The notes: generated from the sequence alone by a model not told the origin. A DNA stretch of 64,000 bases from Medicago truncatula (GCF_003473485.1 NC_053045.1:55904494-55968493), one strand, 5' to 3'; counted from the first letter of the stretch, positions 49,941-61,125 are shown. Numbers and translations: made by a program.

Positions 49941-50787
49941 TAACAAATTAACATTCACAAAACCCAATGACAATTAAATGCACCTTATTTTAAGTTTGTT
50001 CATGAACCAAAGCTTTGGTAAGATGCTGCTGATTATAGGTTTTGACGGTCGTTAATAAAACGTGATGCAACAACCAACCATTAATTGAAACATCAGATAG
50101 AATCATTAGATGAACTTGTTATTATTGTCTTTTATTAATTTGAAAACAAACAATTGTTTCCAAAAATAAAAGCCAATCATTAAAACAAGTTAAAACAAAC
50201 AATCTTATTAAGAAGAGACTATTTTTTTTTTCCTTCATGAAACGAGTCAAAATCTTCTCCATTTATTTCCCTCTCCATTTCCTCCATTTAGAAAGATAAA
50301 GACACATAAAAAGTAAAAAATAATTAATGATGGTGGGACCCACCACTTATTTTTTGTGCCTATCTCTCTCCAAATTGCAACAAATGGAAAAATTTATAAA
50401 TGGAGAGGATCTTGACCCGAATGAAACAGCATAAGAGGTTAAAGAGAGAAGATATTAAAGGGAGAACGCTGTCATTCTTTATATAATTGTATTTCTTTTC
50501 TTTTTTATTTTTTAAAAGGAAAAGTGTAAGAAAGAAGACGTGGACAAAAAAAAAGCAATAATTCTCCATGCACATCGCGACCACGGTATAGGATCATGCA
50601 GTCGTATAGCAAACGTATCGGTCAATTTTTTTCAAAAAAATAAATATTTATAATTGCTCGATAGTTCCCCGATACGTATCGAGACATATCGAACGCGTAT
50701 CGGTGTCGGATATGCGTCAAACACCGATTCTTCGCAGTTTTTGGAGTATCGGGACTTCACAAAAACTCGTGATTGGATTGTTGCCGT
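49941..50787. other. Intergenic, no gene seen
   Basis: Contains GATACG/CGATAC-rich sequence near 50,640-50,720, echoed at 49,560-49,610; its origin is unknown. Confidence 0.4.
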
Positions 50788-51030
50788 TGAATCTCTCTTA
50801 TGTTTGTTCATGACACTAGAGGTGAAATGAGGGTTATTAACATGAGTGATTTTAGAGATGAGGCTCATTCTAGCTCTTGGGATCATGCTGGTTTTGTTAG
50901 GCTAATTATGCAATGTATCTTGATCAAAAGGTTGAATTTTTGGTTTATAAGAAATTGAAAGGTGTTGAAACATCTCGGGATGCTGAATTTGGTTCTGTGA
51001 AGAGGAATGAGAGAAGAGTGAGGTTACCCC
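50788..51030 (+). pseudogene. ANTH-domain (AP180/clathrin-assembly) pseudogene fragment
   Basis: A translated stretch reads VINMSDFRDEAHSSSWDHAGFV and then, one frame on, NYAMYLDQKVEFLVYKKLKG. These match the ANTH-domain core of plant clathrin-assembly proteins (NLSDFRDEAHSSPSDHSAFVRTYAMYLDQ type). A frameshift lies between the two blocks near 50,905. The sequence from 51,030 to about 51,180 keeps partial frames but does not match the domain's next part. It is a truncated, dead copy without introns in the readable part. Confidence 0.55.
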
Positions 51031-51180
51031 TGTTAGTGCTTCTAAGATGATCGATGAGTTATACGGCTAGTGTAAGGATATGGGAATTACAAGTTCCTGT
51101 GAGACGTTCCCTGCAGTGCAGAAAATCATTATAGAAGCAATTTCTAATTGGAACTCAGAAGCCATAGAAGCCTAACATAA

Positions 51181-52101
51181 AACTCAAAGGGTTGTACAGA
51201 ATGTGCCTACTCCATTTCCATAAACCTATCAGGCTATCCTCAACACCTACCCATCACAAAATTAGCAACACTAACCTATTATTCTTAAAACTACCCCTCA
51301 CAATCTGGTAAATCGCAACCAACACTAACCAATTATTCTTAACTAGCAACACCATGCGGTTTACGACCTAAATGAACACATGAATTTGATAGTAACCTAT
51401 CATTCTTATCAGCACCGTGTGCATTTTTAAATCATCCAGAAAAAAAAAATTGTCCTACTTACAATCATGGTTTTTATTTCAAGCAATGCACATGAAGCGT
51501 GACCTATCCTATTGCAGTATATGTTGAATGACTATCACAGACAGATTCATAGAAGTATGAAAATATTTTAATTACAAAATACAAGATTAAAACATCAACG
51601 TAAAGTTTTAAATGATTAAATAATGATAAAACATGTGATATATAAATAATTTAATAATAATTATGAATATTTTGAAGTATTTAAAACGAGGTATAGGTCT
51701 AGAAAGAAGGGGAATATTATGGCTGAAGCATAACGAATATTGGACATAAGCTCATCCTGACCTGTTTCTAAGAAACGTGGGCTGTGAAACCCTCTCCATG
51801 AAGGGCATTTTCTCTCTCAAATTTGATAGTAACTTAAGGACTAATTATGTATGATATTTAGGCCCTAAAACAAATGAATTGGAATCAAACAGTAAGGTTT
51901 ATGCATTATTATAGAAGCAAGAAACGAAAATTATATCTACTTACAATCATGGTTTCTGAAAAATGGAAACTTTCTATGTTCTAAGCAATGCATCAAAAGT
52001 TACGTAACAAAAACTAACATGTCTCTGAATCAATATATGGCCATAGAGATAGTAACTTCAACCTCTACCAACAACATCTCTTTTCTCTCTTCGTCTTATG
52101 C
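51181..52101. other. Intergenic, no gene seen
   Basis: AT-rich sequence without recognised genes. Confidence 0.4.
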
Positions 52102-52552
52102 CTAGTCAGCATTATCATCACTTTCAGTCATCTTGCATCTGTGCATTTAAGAAACAAAAATAACTTAGATATCATACTAAGACCAAAAAATGGCATCGCC
52201 AACATCAAAAGCAATCCGCAACATTATTTTATAAAGAACATGGAGGAGAAAATGATCGGTACTCATCAAAACACACCTGCTCACAAGTTTGATAATTACA
52301 TAATTCTTCATGTTCATGTAGTGTCGAATTTGATACTTCATCGCAAGCAAGTCTTTTCTTCCCTGTTTTGCTTTCTTGCTCATACGCTCGAAATTACGTG
52401 ACGGCGGATTCTTTGCACCTTCACGAGCAGCATCCCGTTCTAAAGAACGCACCCACAGTTCGAAAAAGTTCACTTCAAGTGTTTCTTATGTGATTGCATT
52501 TTCCATTGCCGTGATTATAGATTTGATTGTCATGGTGATGATGTCCAATCTG
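52102..52552 (-). pseudogene. Inverted copy of the HSP70 gene's first-exon domain
   Basis: On the minus strand, after a plausible acceptor (TTTTCGCAG), an ATG frame starts near 52,525 and reads IITAMENAIT, then an in-frame TAA, then FFELWVRSLERDAAREG, FERMSKKAKQGRKDLLAM and HYMNMKNYVIIKLVSR. This aligns along its length with exon 1 of the HSP70 gene (IITIMEDVIK, MWVRSLESEL, FERIRKSLASSQ, HFINMRNYVIVQAVLR). A donor at 52,277 (AGCAG/GTGTG) and an acceptor at 52,138 would join it in phase to CKMTESDDNAD and a stop at 52,102-52,104. The internal stop makes a full product unlikely; a shorter form from a later Met is possible. Orientation is opposite to the HSP70 gene. Confidence 0.65.
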
Positions 52553-53654
52553 CGAAAATATCCTACCTAGTTAATTCAAATATAAAGAAAATGGTGGCTT
52601 GCATTGATATAAGGTGTGAATTCGAACGTGTAATACTTGAATAACAATAAACCAGAAGCTTGAGATATAGAAAGAGGAAGAGAAGGAAGATTCTATTTCA
52701 ATTTCTTGAGCTGAAAGCAAACCTTTGAATACAGTTTTGAGCGGCTCTCTGTCTTCCGTTTCTTGATGTGAGTAGTATATACTCGGTGTTGCATTAACTA
52801 TTCAGTTATACAGACCAACAAGAGAGAAATTATTTATAAGAAAGAAAGTCTGTATCATTCTATACTTTTTGAAGCAATCTAGAATCATTCTATGCTAATT
52901 TTTTTTTTATTTTTTTTTTATTTTTATCTCAGCAAAAACTTGATTTATAACTAACTTCCGTTAACTTTAACGGTAACTAACTTTGTCTAACTAAATTGTC
53001 CGTTTCATTGTTCAAAAAAACTTTCCATTTCAAAGATTAGGACAAAAGTATATATGTGTTTAGTCCATGCACTTTTGCCTAATTTTGGCATTGGTTCTGC
53101 TTTTTTGTTTGTTTGACATTTGTCCCTGCACTTTCTAAAACTTTTGGCTTAAGTCTTTCTGTTAACTCTCAGTTAAAAAAAAAAAAAAACTAACGGTGCG
53201 CCACGTGGACCAATAATTTCACACCACGTGGCACACTAAAAGACAAAAATTCAAAAAAATTTATTCATTATTTTTTTATCTAAAAATATCATTAGTCCTT
53301 GCACTTTCAATACTTTTTTTATATTAGTCCATACACTTAAGTTTTGAAAGTTTCAATTATGTCCCTTTTTTTTTGTCAAAAAAATAAAAGATATTTAATT
53401 TGCAAAACTTAAAGGAATAATTTGGGATTCTGTCAGACTAAAATGACTAAAAGTTGTATTTGACCTTAAAAAAAAGAAACAACACCACTCAAGTGGTTAA
53501 CTGATGTAGAAATAATAAAATAAAAAAAAGTAGCGCAACGTTCTATATTTCTATGTGATTCAAACACGTCTTTAAAAAATAACATGTGATTCAAACACTT
53601 CATTATAATATTTTTTTAAATTGTCTTTACTCAAAATAGAAATGATTAAATAGT
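52553..53654. other. Upstream of the inverted domain copy, with foldback-element debris
   Basis: The first 250 bases may be leader of the 52.1-kb copy. From about 53,050 to 53,460 there are GTCCATGCACTTTTG and GTCCTTGCACTTTC blocks and a CCACGTGG pair, typical of decayed Mutator-type foldback elements. No gene seen. Confidence 0.45.
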
Positions 53655-54661
53655 CAATTTCCCCATGAAATTGTAAGTTTCATCGATTACCTCCATGAAA
53701 TTAACCCCTTGAAATTGTAAGTTTCATCAATTACCCCTATGAAATTGACAAAACTTCAATTACCCCCTTGAAATTTCACAACGTTGTCAATTTACCCCTC
53801 CGTCAAATTTTTCTGTTAGTGAACATGACGTTTTGCAAATACCCCCTGAAGTTTTGCACTTATGTGCAAAATGTCTCCCAAACTTAAAAATTTATATTAT
53901 TTTTTTCTTAAAAACAAACAATTAATAGTTAAATATTAAAGCTAACTATTAATTTTGTAGTTTGGAAAAACTACATATATATATATACATCAAAATAGGG
54001 AAAGATGTGTATTTTTAAAGTGACAATAATGGTTATTTCTAATAGACAAATTATTATTTTTAGAGGTTTATAAACAAATTAATAATCAGATTTAAATTTA
54101 TATTTTCTCCTTCACCATCTTTGTCTTTTAACTCCTCCAACTCCTTCAACAATTTGCTCAAACCATTTAAAGTACACAACCTCCAATATTAATCCACAAA
54201 TCATCCCATTATTGTCACTTTAAAAAATAAATATTTTTCCTCATTTTGGAGCCTATTTTGATGTATATATGCATGTAGTTTTCCCAAATTCCAAAATTAA
54301 TAGTTAGTTTTAATATTTAACTATTAATTGTTTGTTTTTAAGAAAAAAATAATACTCCCTCCGGTCCTATTTATAAGAGAATTTTTGGTCAACAAAAGTT
54401 GATGTATCTAGTTAAAAATTCAGTCCAAATACATTCACTTTTGTTGACCGAAATTTCTCTTATAAATAGGATCGGAGGTAGTATAAATTTTTAAGTTTGG
54501 GGGCATTTTGCACATAAGTGAAAAACTTCAGAGGGGTATTTGCAAAACGTCATGTTCACTAACAGAAAAATTTGACGGAGAGGGTAAATTGACTAACGTT
54601 GTGAAATTTCAGGGGGGTAATTGATGAAACTTACAATTTCAGGGGGGTAATTGAAGTTTTG
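53655..54661. mobile_element. Long palindromic foldback element (about 1 kb) with nested MITE
   Basis: The left arm (CAAAACTTCAATTACCCCC, ACGTTTTGCAAATACCCC, TTTTGCACTTATGTGCAAAA) is inverted in order in the right arm. The inner parts, including ACAATTAATAGTTAAATATT, also pair. The left end has extra tandem units of about 37 bp (GAAATTGTAAGTTTCATC). A 127-bp MITE interrupts the right arm at 54,355-54,481. Non-coding. Confidence 0.85.
54355..54481. mobile_element. 127-bp Stowaway-like MITE, copy B
   Basis: CTCCCTCCGGTCCTATTTAT at the left and ATAGGATCGGAGGTAG at the right, flanked by TA. It matches copy A (49,349-49,475) in reverse orientation and is younger than the palindrome it interrupts. 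Confidence 0.9.
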
Positions 54662-55369
54662 GTTCAATATATTTTTGGGAACATGCTATTTCTCTATAAA
54701 AATAGCATCAAGAATTTTCAAGACACAGCTGGTGAGATTTAATTGCATGATGTTTTTGTTCATTTTCTATTTTTCGGCCACACCTCCTTAAATTGTGGCA
54801 AATAGTACATTGTGGTTGACTGCTCTTTATTCTTGAAGTTATTTTTCTAGAGATATAGCATTGCTCATATTGTCGATACCTATAAAATTGAAACCTTTTA
54901 AATTTACTTTGTACTTAATTTTAATAGTTTTTTTTTTAATTCCTACAAAAAAATCTATTGTACCCCGGTTTTAGCCTATGCCAAAATTAATTTTGTTTAT
55001 TTATCATTTAAATCTTAAAATGTTGAACGATTTTTTTCATACATGTTTAAAAAAATATAAAAATCTTATTTACTAAAATTTAAATTTTAAATATGCAATG
55101 AATTAAATATGATTTTTTTTAATTGTTAATTGTTCAATATAAAAACAACCAAAGTATGGGCCTAGAAATCAAATTTTAATCTTATTTTAGCAATGGAGTT
55201 TTTATAATGTTCTAAACATTTATGCAAAAAATTGTTCTAAAATTTAAGGGTTTAAGCTTAGTTCAACAAATTTTCTTTTATGAAGGACTAAATCTGTGTG
55301 CAAAAAAAATTATAAAGACTAAAAATATTATTAAAATTAAGTAATGATTAAATTTAGAAACTCCTCACT
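54662..55369. other. AT-rich intergenic, no gene seen
   Basis: Nothing recognised. Confidence 0.4.
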
Positions 55370-55870
55370 TTATTAAATGACATCATCCGGAACAAATCGG
55401 TACCTCTTAAAGTGTCTCTCTTTGTACGGCAATTATTGAACAAACAAATCTCAACTAAAAATAATTTGTTTTGTCGTGGAATTCTTTAACTATGTTCTCT
55501 TTTATGCTCGGGTGGATGTGGTAATGATGAGACAATTTATCACTTGTTTTTAGATTGTAATTTATATGGCATTGCTTGGTTGGGAATCTTTATTGTTCTT
55601 CCTTTAGAAATTGATACGCTTGCTTCTCAATTTGTTGGTGCCCATACGTTCATGAAACAAATTCCCACTTGTTTCCAAATAATTTGGATGACTACCATTT
55701 AAATTATTTGGAAGGAGCGTAATTTCAATATTTTTAAAAATAAGGAATCGTCTATCCATCAAATTGTTAACGTGGTGAAACTTCATCCATGCTGGTGATG
55801 GTTTAAGACGCTTATGCCTAGTTTGACTTTTGATTTCCATACTTTGGTGGGGTAATCTATCTTTTTACGG
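55370..55870 (+). pseudogene. LINE 3' remnant (zf-RVT region)
   Basis: The plus-strand translation gives PLKVSLFVRQLLNKQISTK, then CSGGCGNDETIYHLFLDC, then IIWKERNFNIFKN, the zinc-binding region that follows reverse transcriptase in plant LINE ORF2. At least two in-frame stops (near 55,700 and 55,796) and probable small indels interrupt it. No reverse transcriptase precedes it. Confidence 0.7.
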
Positions 55871-56069
55871 TGCCAGCATAAATGCCAAGAGCCAGTTACA
55901 GCTTTATCTTTCAGTTAATGATCATAATTAGTAAGTTTAAACCATAAATCATGACACATGTGACATATCCAGTTTCCTTTCGGGGTTACATGTATAAAAC
56001 AACAACAACAAAAAAAGATAGCAAAGTTAGACAAGGAAACATGTCGATTGATAACTACCATTCAATCAA

Positions 56070-56370
56070 CAGTAAAGAACAAAAAAAAAAAAAACTTTTG
56101 AATCATACTTGTTTGATAAGTTTGAGTAAAGATCAATTGCGAGTGGAGTTCTGGAGAGGCAGTCATGTGACACTGGTTGTACAAAAAAAAGTCCAGTTTG
56201 TTCGTCAAACTCTCATATAACCATGACATTAAAAAAAACCTCGACAATAATCTCAAATTTTTCAAACAACTAAACTGTTTCATTTAGCCTATAATATTAG
56301 CTTCTAACAGTTGAAATGCATATATGAGATAGTCCTAAACATAGATCAAAGCTTGCTCAAAATGCATTGG
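56070..56370 (-). pseudogene. Inverted partial copy of the 43-kb gene's 3' end
   Basis: Read on the minus strand, this aligns with 45,351-45,720: last-intron sequence (GACTATCTCATATATGCATT, AGGCTAAATGAAA), then GAGAGTTTGACGAACAAAC in place of the last exon's GGGAGTTTGACAAATAAAC, then the 3' UTR (GTGTCACATGACTGCCTCTC, CAGAACTCCA). Substitutions and gaps are frequent. The intron is retained, so this came from DNA duplication and not from an mRNA. The exon is not functional. Confidence 0.85.
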
Positions 56371-56498
56371 ACATCAAAATACAAAATTACAAACACCAAC
56401 AGAACAACAGACACATAGTTTGGTAACTGAAAACAAAATTGTCTTTCATTGAAACAAACTCTAACTAACTACAACTATAACAAACTCCGACTGTTCCT

Positions 56499-56529
<31 letters not shown>

Positions 56530-57264
56530 TACATTCTCCATTTGTAACAAACTCAGTCCTCTTCTCTTCTGCACGCGCCATTCTCACAACCATAGCAACG
56601 CATCTTCTCATAGGTTCTCTTCGTTTTCCATTTCCATCAATTCTACTCGTCTTGTTCAATTCTCACCGTTATTCACATACTTGTTCATTTTCGCATATGA
56701 AAATAACTGAAGTATTGCTTTAACACATTGCATGAGTTTTTGCTTTTGAATAAGTTAGGGCTTGTTTGCATTGAGTTTTTGAATATCGTTATTTTGTTGT
56801 CAAATTGTCACGATTGTAAGCACTTCATGCTGAAGTATCAGTATAATTGAGTGAGTTTTTGCTTTTGAGTTTTGAATAAGTTAGGTTCAAATACCTTGAT
56901 TTACTTAAGTTTTTGAGCCTTTTCATAGTGTTCAATAACTTTCTCATTGGAACCGAAATAGATTCTTATCTTTATTTGTGTTTGTAACTGTAACAGTAAA
57001 ATTAATGTTTTTTCTTTTTTTGCTGTTGTAACCACTGGTGTATGTAGCAGCTATGATTAATTTATGGTTGATGGTAAGATACGTACACTGGAATCATATA
57101 TGATGATAGATTTACTTCTACCAAATCAAATACCAATATTGTTTTGAGAACAGCTATAGGATGGGAACTATTTTCTTTGTTCTTTTTCCTCATTTTCTAC
57201 AATGGTTGTGTAGTTTTAGACACTAACATATTTAGACCTTTACAAAACAGAGAAACTTGCAACA
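56371..57264 (+). promoter_or_regulatory. HSP70 promoter and leader region
   Basis: A (TTC)n microsatellite lies at 56,496-56,528. The sequence after about 56,540 looks like a transcribed leader (CT-rich, then intron-like). I did not find a convincing array of heat-shock elements (nGAAnnTTCn). Assignment as promoter is positional. Confidence 0.4.
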
Positions 57265-59521
57265 ATGGAACCAGTGGAACGACTGACACACATCATTACT
57301 ATAATGGAAGATGTAATAAAAAATGAACGGCTCGAAACATATTTTCTGGGTATGTGGGTGCGTTCATTAGAGAGTGAACTCAGGAATGCAGATCCAAGGT
57401 CACGTCGTTTTGAGCGTATCAGAAAGAGTCTCGCATCATCACAAGAAGTTATGCTTTTCTGCTGGCGTCAAATTGACCACTTCATCAACATGCGGAATTA
57501 TGTCATTGTGCAAGCTGTGCTCCGTAATCATCCATTACCAGTTTTAGACCATGCCCCGATCAGGTCTGTCTTCTGTTACTTCACATTTTACTTCCTTGCA
57601 ATCCATAATCGTCCATTACGATTTTACACCGTAATCGTCCTTGGTTTTACACCGTAACCATCCTTCTTGTAATGTAACTATGTGACATAGTACACAGGTT
57701 GTTTGTTAGACGCTCTTAGCTGTATTGTTTTTTAAATGTAGGATGACAGAACTTGCATATGCTGTGACTATAGCGCCTGAAAGTGAAACCAGCAGGGAGG
57801 AATTTGTTAAGAAAAAACGAATCACCGGCGAGGAAATGTTTCTGCCACCTCCTGAAATAGCAATTGGAATTGATATTGGCACAGGGCCACGTTGTGTTGC
57901 TGTGTGGAATGATTCCAAAGTGGAACTTTTTAGCAATACAGAAAATGAGAACATTATGAAATCAGCTGAAATTATCAAAGATGATGGCTCTTCTATTGGA
58001 GTTATTAGTGCTAGTGAAGTGACACTCTCCCAAAACCAGGAGCATGACATGTTGTATGAAGCAACAATTTACAACATGAGACGTTTGATTGGCAGAATTG
58101 ATGTTGACCCGATAGTTCAAGAAAATAAAAAATTTCCATTTTTGCTGCATACTTTGTACATTGGCGGTTGCCCTTTTATTGCTGCACCAAAGAACATAGC
58201 TTTGAAGTTTACCGCTGCTGAACAAGTCCTTGTAGTATATCTGGGTCAATTAAGAGTACTGGCTGAAACTCAACTGGAACGACCTGTAAGCAAGGTAGTG
58301 TTGATGGTTCCAGTTTCATTCAGTCGAATCCAGCTAGCCCGGACACAATACGTTTGTGCAAAGGCCGGTCTTTATGATCTCAAGCTGATGCCTCAACCAA
58401 CAGCAGTGGCTTTGTTGTATGCACAGCAACAAATGCTGGCTTCTTTTTCTTGTGAGGATATGGACAGCGAAAGCAATAAAGTAGCTCTCATTTTCAATAT
58501 GGATTTCGGTTATTGTGATGTTGCTGTGACTGTTGCTACAGCAGAAGGAGAATGCAGAATGAAAGCTTTGGCAGGAAGTTCTATTGGTGGAGAAGACTTG
58601 CTTGTGAATATGATACGTTATCTCTTACCAGATTCTGAAAATATATTCAAGAAGCATATTGATGGGGACGAGGAAAATAAATCAATGAGTTTGCTTCGAG
58701 TGGCAATTCTAGAAGCGATTCAACGACTTTCCTCTCAGACAAGTGTTGAGTTTGATTTAGACTTGGGAGATGGTTTGAAAATATGTAAGGTTGTAAAGAG
58801 GGAGGAGTTTGAGGATGTAAATAAAGAGGTGTTTGAAAAGTGTGAAAGGCTGATCATCCAAAGCTTGCAAGATGCAGATATAAAAGTTGATGATATAAAT
58901 GATGTGATAATTGTTGGTGGATGTTGGAATATACCGAAGGTGAAGGATCTTGTTACTAAAATATGCAAAGGAAAGGAACTTTATAAAGGAATGAACCCTT
59001 TGGAAGCTGCACTTTGTGGTGCAGCTGTGGCAGGAGCTGTTGCTGCAGGAATTGTTGATCCCAAGTTAGGCTTGATGACTTCTCATGTCACACCTTTTTC
59101 TGTTGGAATTCAGGCTAATGGGATCCACTTTGTCCCTGTAATTCCGAGGAACACATCGATGCCAACAACGAGGGTTATGGATTTCACAACTATTCATGAT
59201 AATCAAACTGAGGCATTGATCCTTGTCTACGAAGGTGAGGGACAGAAGGCTGAAGAAAACCACCTTTTGGGATATTTGAAAATAATGGGAATACCTGCAG
59301 CACCAAGAGGAGTTCCAGAAATTAATGTGCGTATGAACATAGACTGTGAAAACGGGCTGAGAGTTGGAGCTGCTGTTTATATGCCTGGATCAGACCAACC
59401 TGCAATTCCTGCTATGGAAGCGAGGATGCCTATGTCAATGACCGATGATGGGTATGCCGAGGCACTAAATAGAACCTATGGTGACACAAAGGATTTGGTT
59501 ACTCTCGTCAAGATGGAATAG
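57265..59521 (+). CDS. HSP70-8: Atypical HSP70 (HSP70-8/HSP70T-2 type) with extra N-terminal exon
   Basis: Member of the short cytosolic HSP70 group like Arabidopsis At2g32120. Exon 57,265-57,563 codes 99 residues plus two bases; exon 57,742-59,521 adds 593 codons, giving 692 aa. The junction AG/G makes Arg and then the Met that aligns with the Arabidopsis start. The nucleotide-binding domain starts at GIDIGTGPRCVAVW (about 141-154). The canonical second phosphate loop (DLGGGT) is FNMDFGYCDVAVT here, at about 351-363, and VGGCWNIPKV replaces VGGSTRIPKV, so ATP turnover may be weak or lost. A substrate-binding region follows, ending TLVKME without EEVD, as in this group. The first-exon domain (MWVRSLE, FERIRKSLASSQ, INMRNYVIVQAV) is helical and not one I recognise. 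If exon 1 is only leader, translation from the second Met gives 592 aa. Confidence 0.88.
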
Positions 59522-60449
59522 TAAGGTCATGGTGACATCCATCATATATCACTAAATGTTGTTTAGTTGTTTTTTGTGTTTCAGCATCAGAGGTTGATGT
59601 ATAGGTCTGATGTCTGTAACATAATGGAAGTAATACATATAGGCCTTCAGTTCTAGTTAATTGTGAATATACAGGAGAATATGCTCATATCTGTCAGGTG
59701 ATAAAGCGTGTAGAAATTGTCAAATATAACAGAATGCTACATGCGAATATATGTGATTTTGTTGAGACATTGTTTGAATTTTATTTTTCTTTGTTGATAT
59801 ATATGTCCTCATAATTCATTTGTTGGTAACTCTCGGTAACATCTCCAATAACCTGATTCTCATGGCCAGCAGATCAAATAAAAAAAAAATCTATAAGAAA
59901 TTATGAAGGAATGAGTTATATTTGATGTGTACATTCCAAACTTTGCACTTGTAAAACTTTTCATAATATCAGACTAAATGTATTTTAGGTTGCAAATTTT
60001 GCTGTTAGAGTAATAAGCTAGCCGTCTTCATCAGTGGGATGACTTTATCTATTGCATCGCTGCTTTTCTTGCTTTCATAGGCTGTAGTTTATAGGAGGGA
60101 ATGAAGTGATTTATTGGCCTCTAGATGTAATGATGTAAAATCTAAAATTGTTTCTGCAGTATTTAATTGCAACTTTGAAACACAATTGCTGTACAATTTT
60201 GTTATGATAATAAAAGCCTTTTGTTTTTTTTGAAGAATAATAAAAGCCTTCCGTAGTTGACAGGTATTATAATTTGATTAATTTCGACCTTGAGGATAAT
60301 GGCCAAAGCATCACTCCTACAAACCCCACAGGATCTCAATAATTGCTCACTTGTACTTCAGGAAAGTGATGTATGCTTAGGGAGAAATTTCTGTGAAGTG
60401 GCAGGGGAAGTTTAGGGGCAAGCTTCAGGAATTTTATAAGTGACTCATC
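59522..60449. other. Convergent interval between HSP70 and its pseudogene
   Basis: 3' UTR of the HSP70 gene and AT-rich sequence. A short AATAATAAAAGCCTT duplication lies at 60,205-60,250. No gene seen. Confidence 0.5.
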
Positions 60450-61125
60450 ACACCAACCAATCCGTCCATCGTTAAAGTATCATCCTTGCTTTGATAACAG
60501 GAATTGCAGATTGTTGAGATCCAGGCATCCCAACAGAAGCAATAACTGTCAACCTGTTTTTATGGTCTATGTCCATGCTCACATTGATTTCAGGAGCTCC
60601 TTTTGGTGCTTCAGGTATTTCAGTTATTTTGAAATATCCCAAAAGGTGATTCTCTTCAACCTTCTGTGCCTCACCTTCGTAGACAATGATCAATGCTGCA
60701 GTTTGATTATAAACCAAACGCCTCATCGTTGGCACTGATGTATTTCTCGGAATTACATGTACAAAGTTGCTTCCATTAGCTCGAATTCCAATGGCAAGAG
60801 GTGTGAAAGGAAAATCAAACAACTCCTAGTTCCCAAATGGATTTCCAATGCCTAAAGCAATAGCTCCTGCTTCTGCTGCACCACATAGTGGCATCATTCA
60901 AAGGATCAATGCCTCTATAAACCTTTACTTTGCATATTTTAGTAACAAGATTCTTCACCTTGGTATATTACAACATCCACCTACAATTATCACATCATTT
61001 ATATTCTTAGTTTCCACCTTTGCATCATGCAAGCATTGGATGATTAGCCCCTTTCACACTTCTCAAACACCTCTTTGTTTACATCCTCAAACTCCTCTAG
61101 TGCCTTTATAAACTCTCTCGTGAAT
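60450..61125 (-). pseudogene. Truncated inverted HSP70 pseudogene
   Basis: The minus strand aligns with codons for the last third of the neighbouring HSP70: EEFEDVNKEVFEKCERG, the VGG region, then after frame changes PLAIGIRANGSNFVHVIPRN, VYEGEAQKVEENHLLGYFK and PEINVSMDIDHKNRL. The N-terminal nucleotide-binding part is absent. Several frameshifts and stops lie between 60,840 and 61,080. The last 350 bases still hold an open 116-codon frame. It is about as close to Arabidopsis HSP70-8 (NGNKFIPVIPRN, KGVPEINVCMDID) as to the intact neighbour. Confidence 0.9.

Noticed and set aside
56465-56659. 64-codon Arg-rich minus-strand frame
   Set aside because: The polyarginine is a translated (TTC)n microsatellite.
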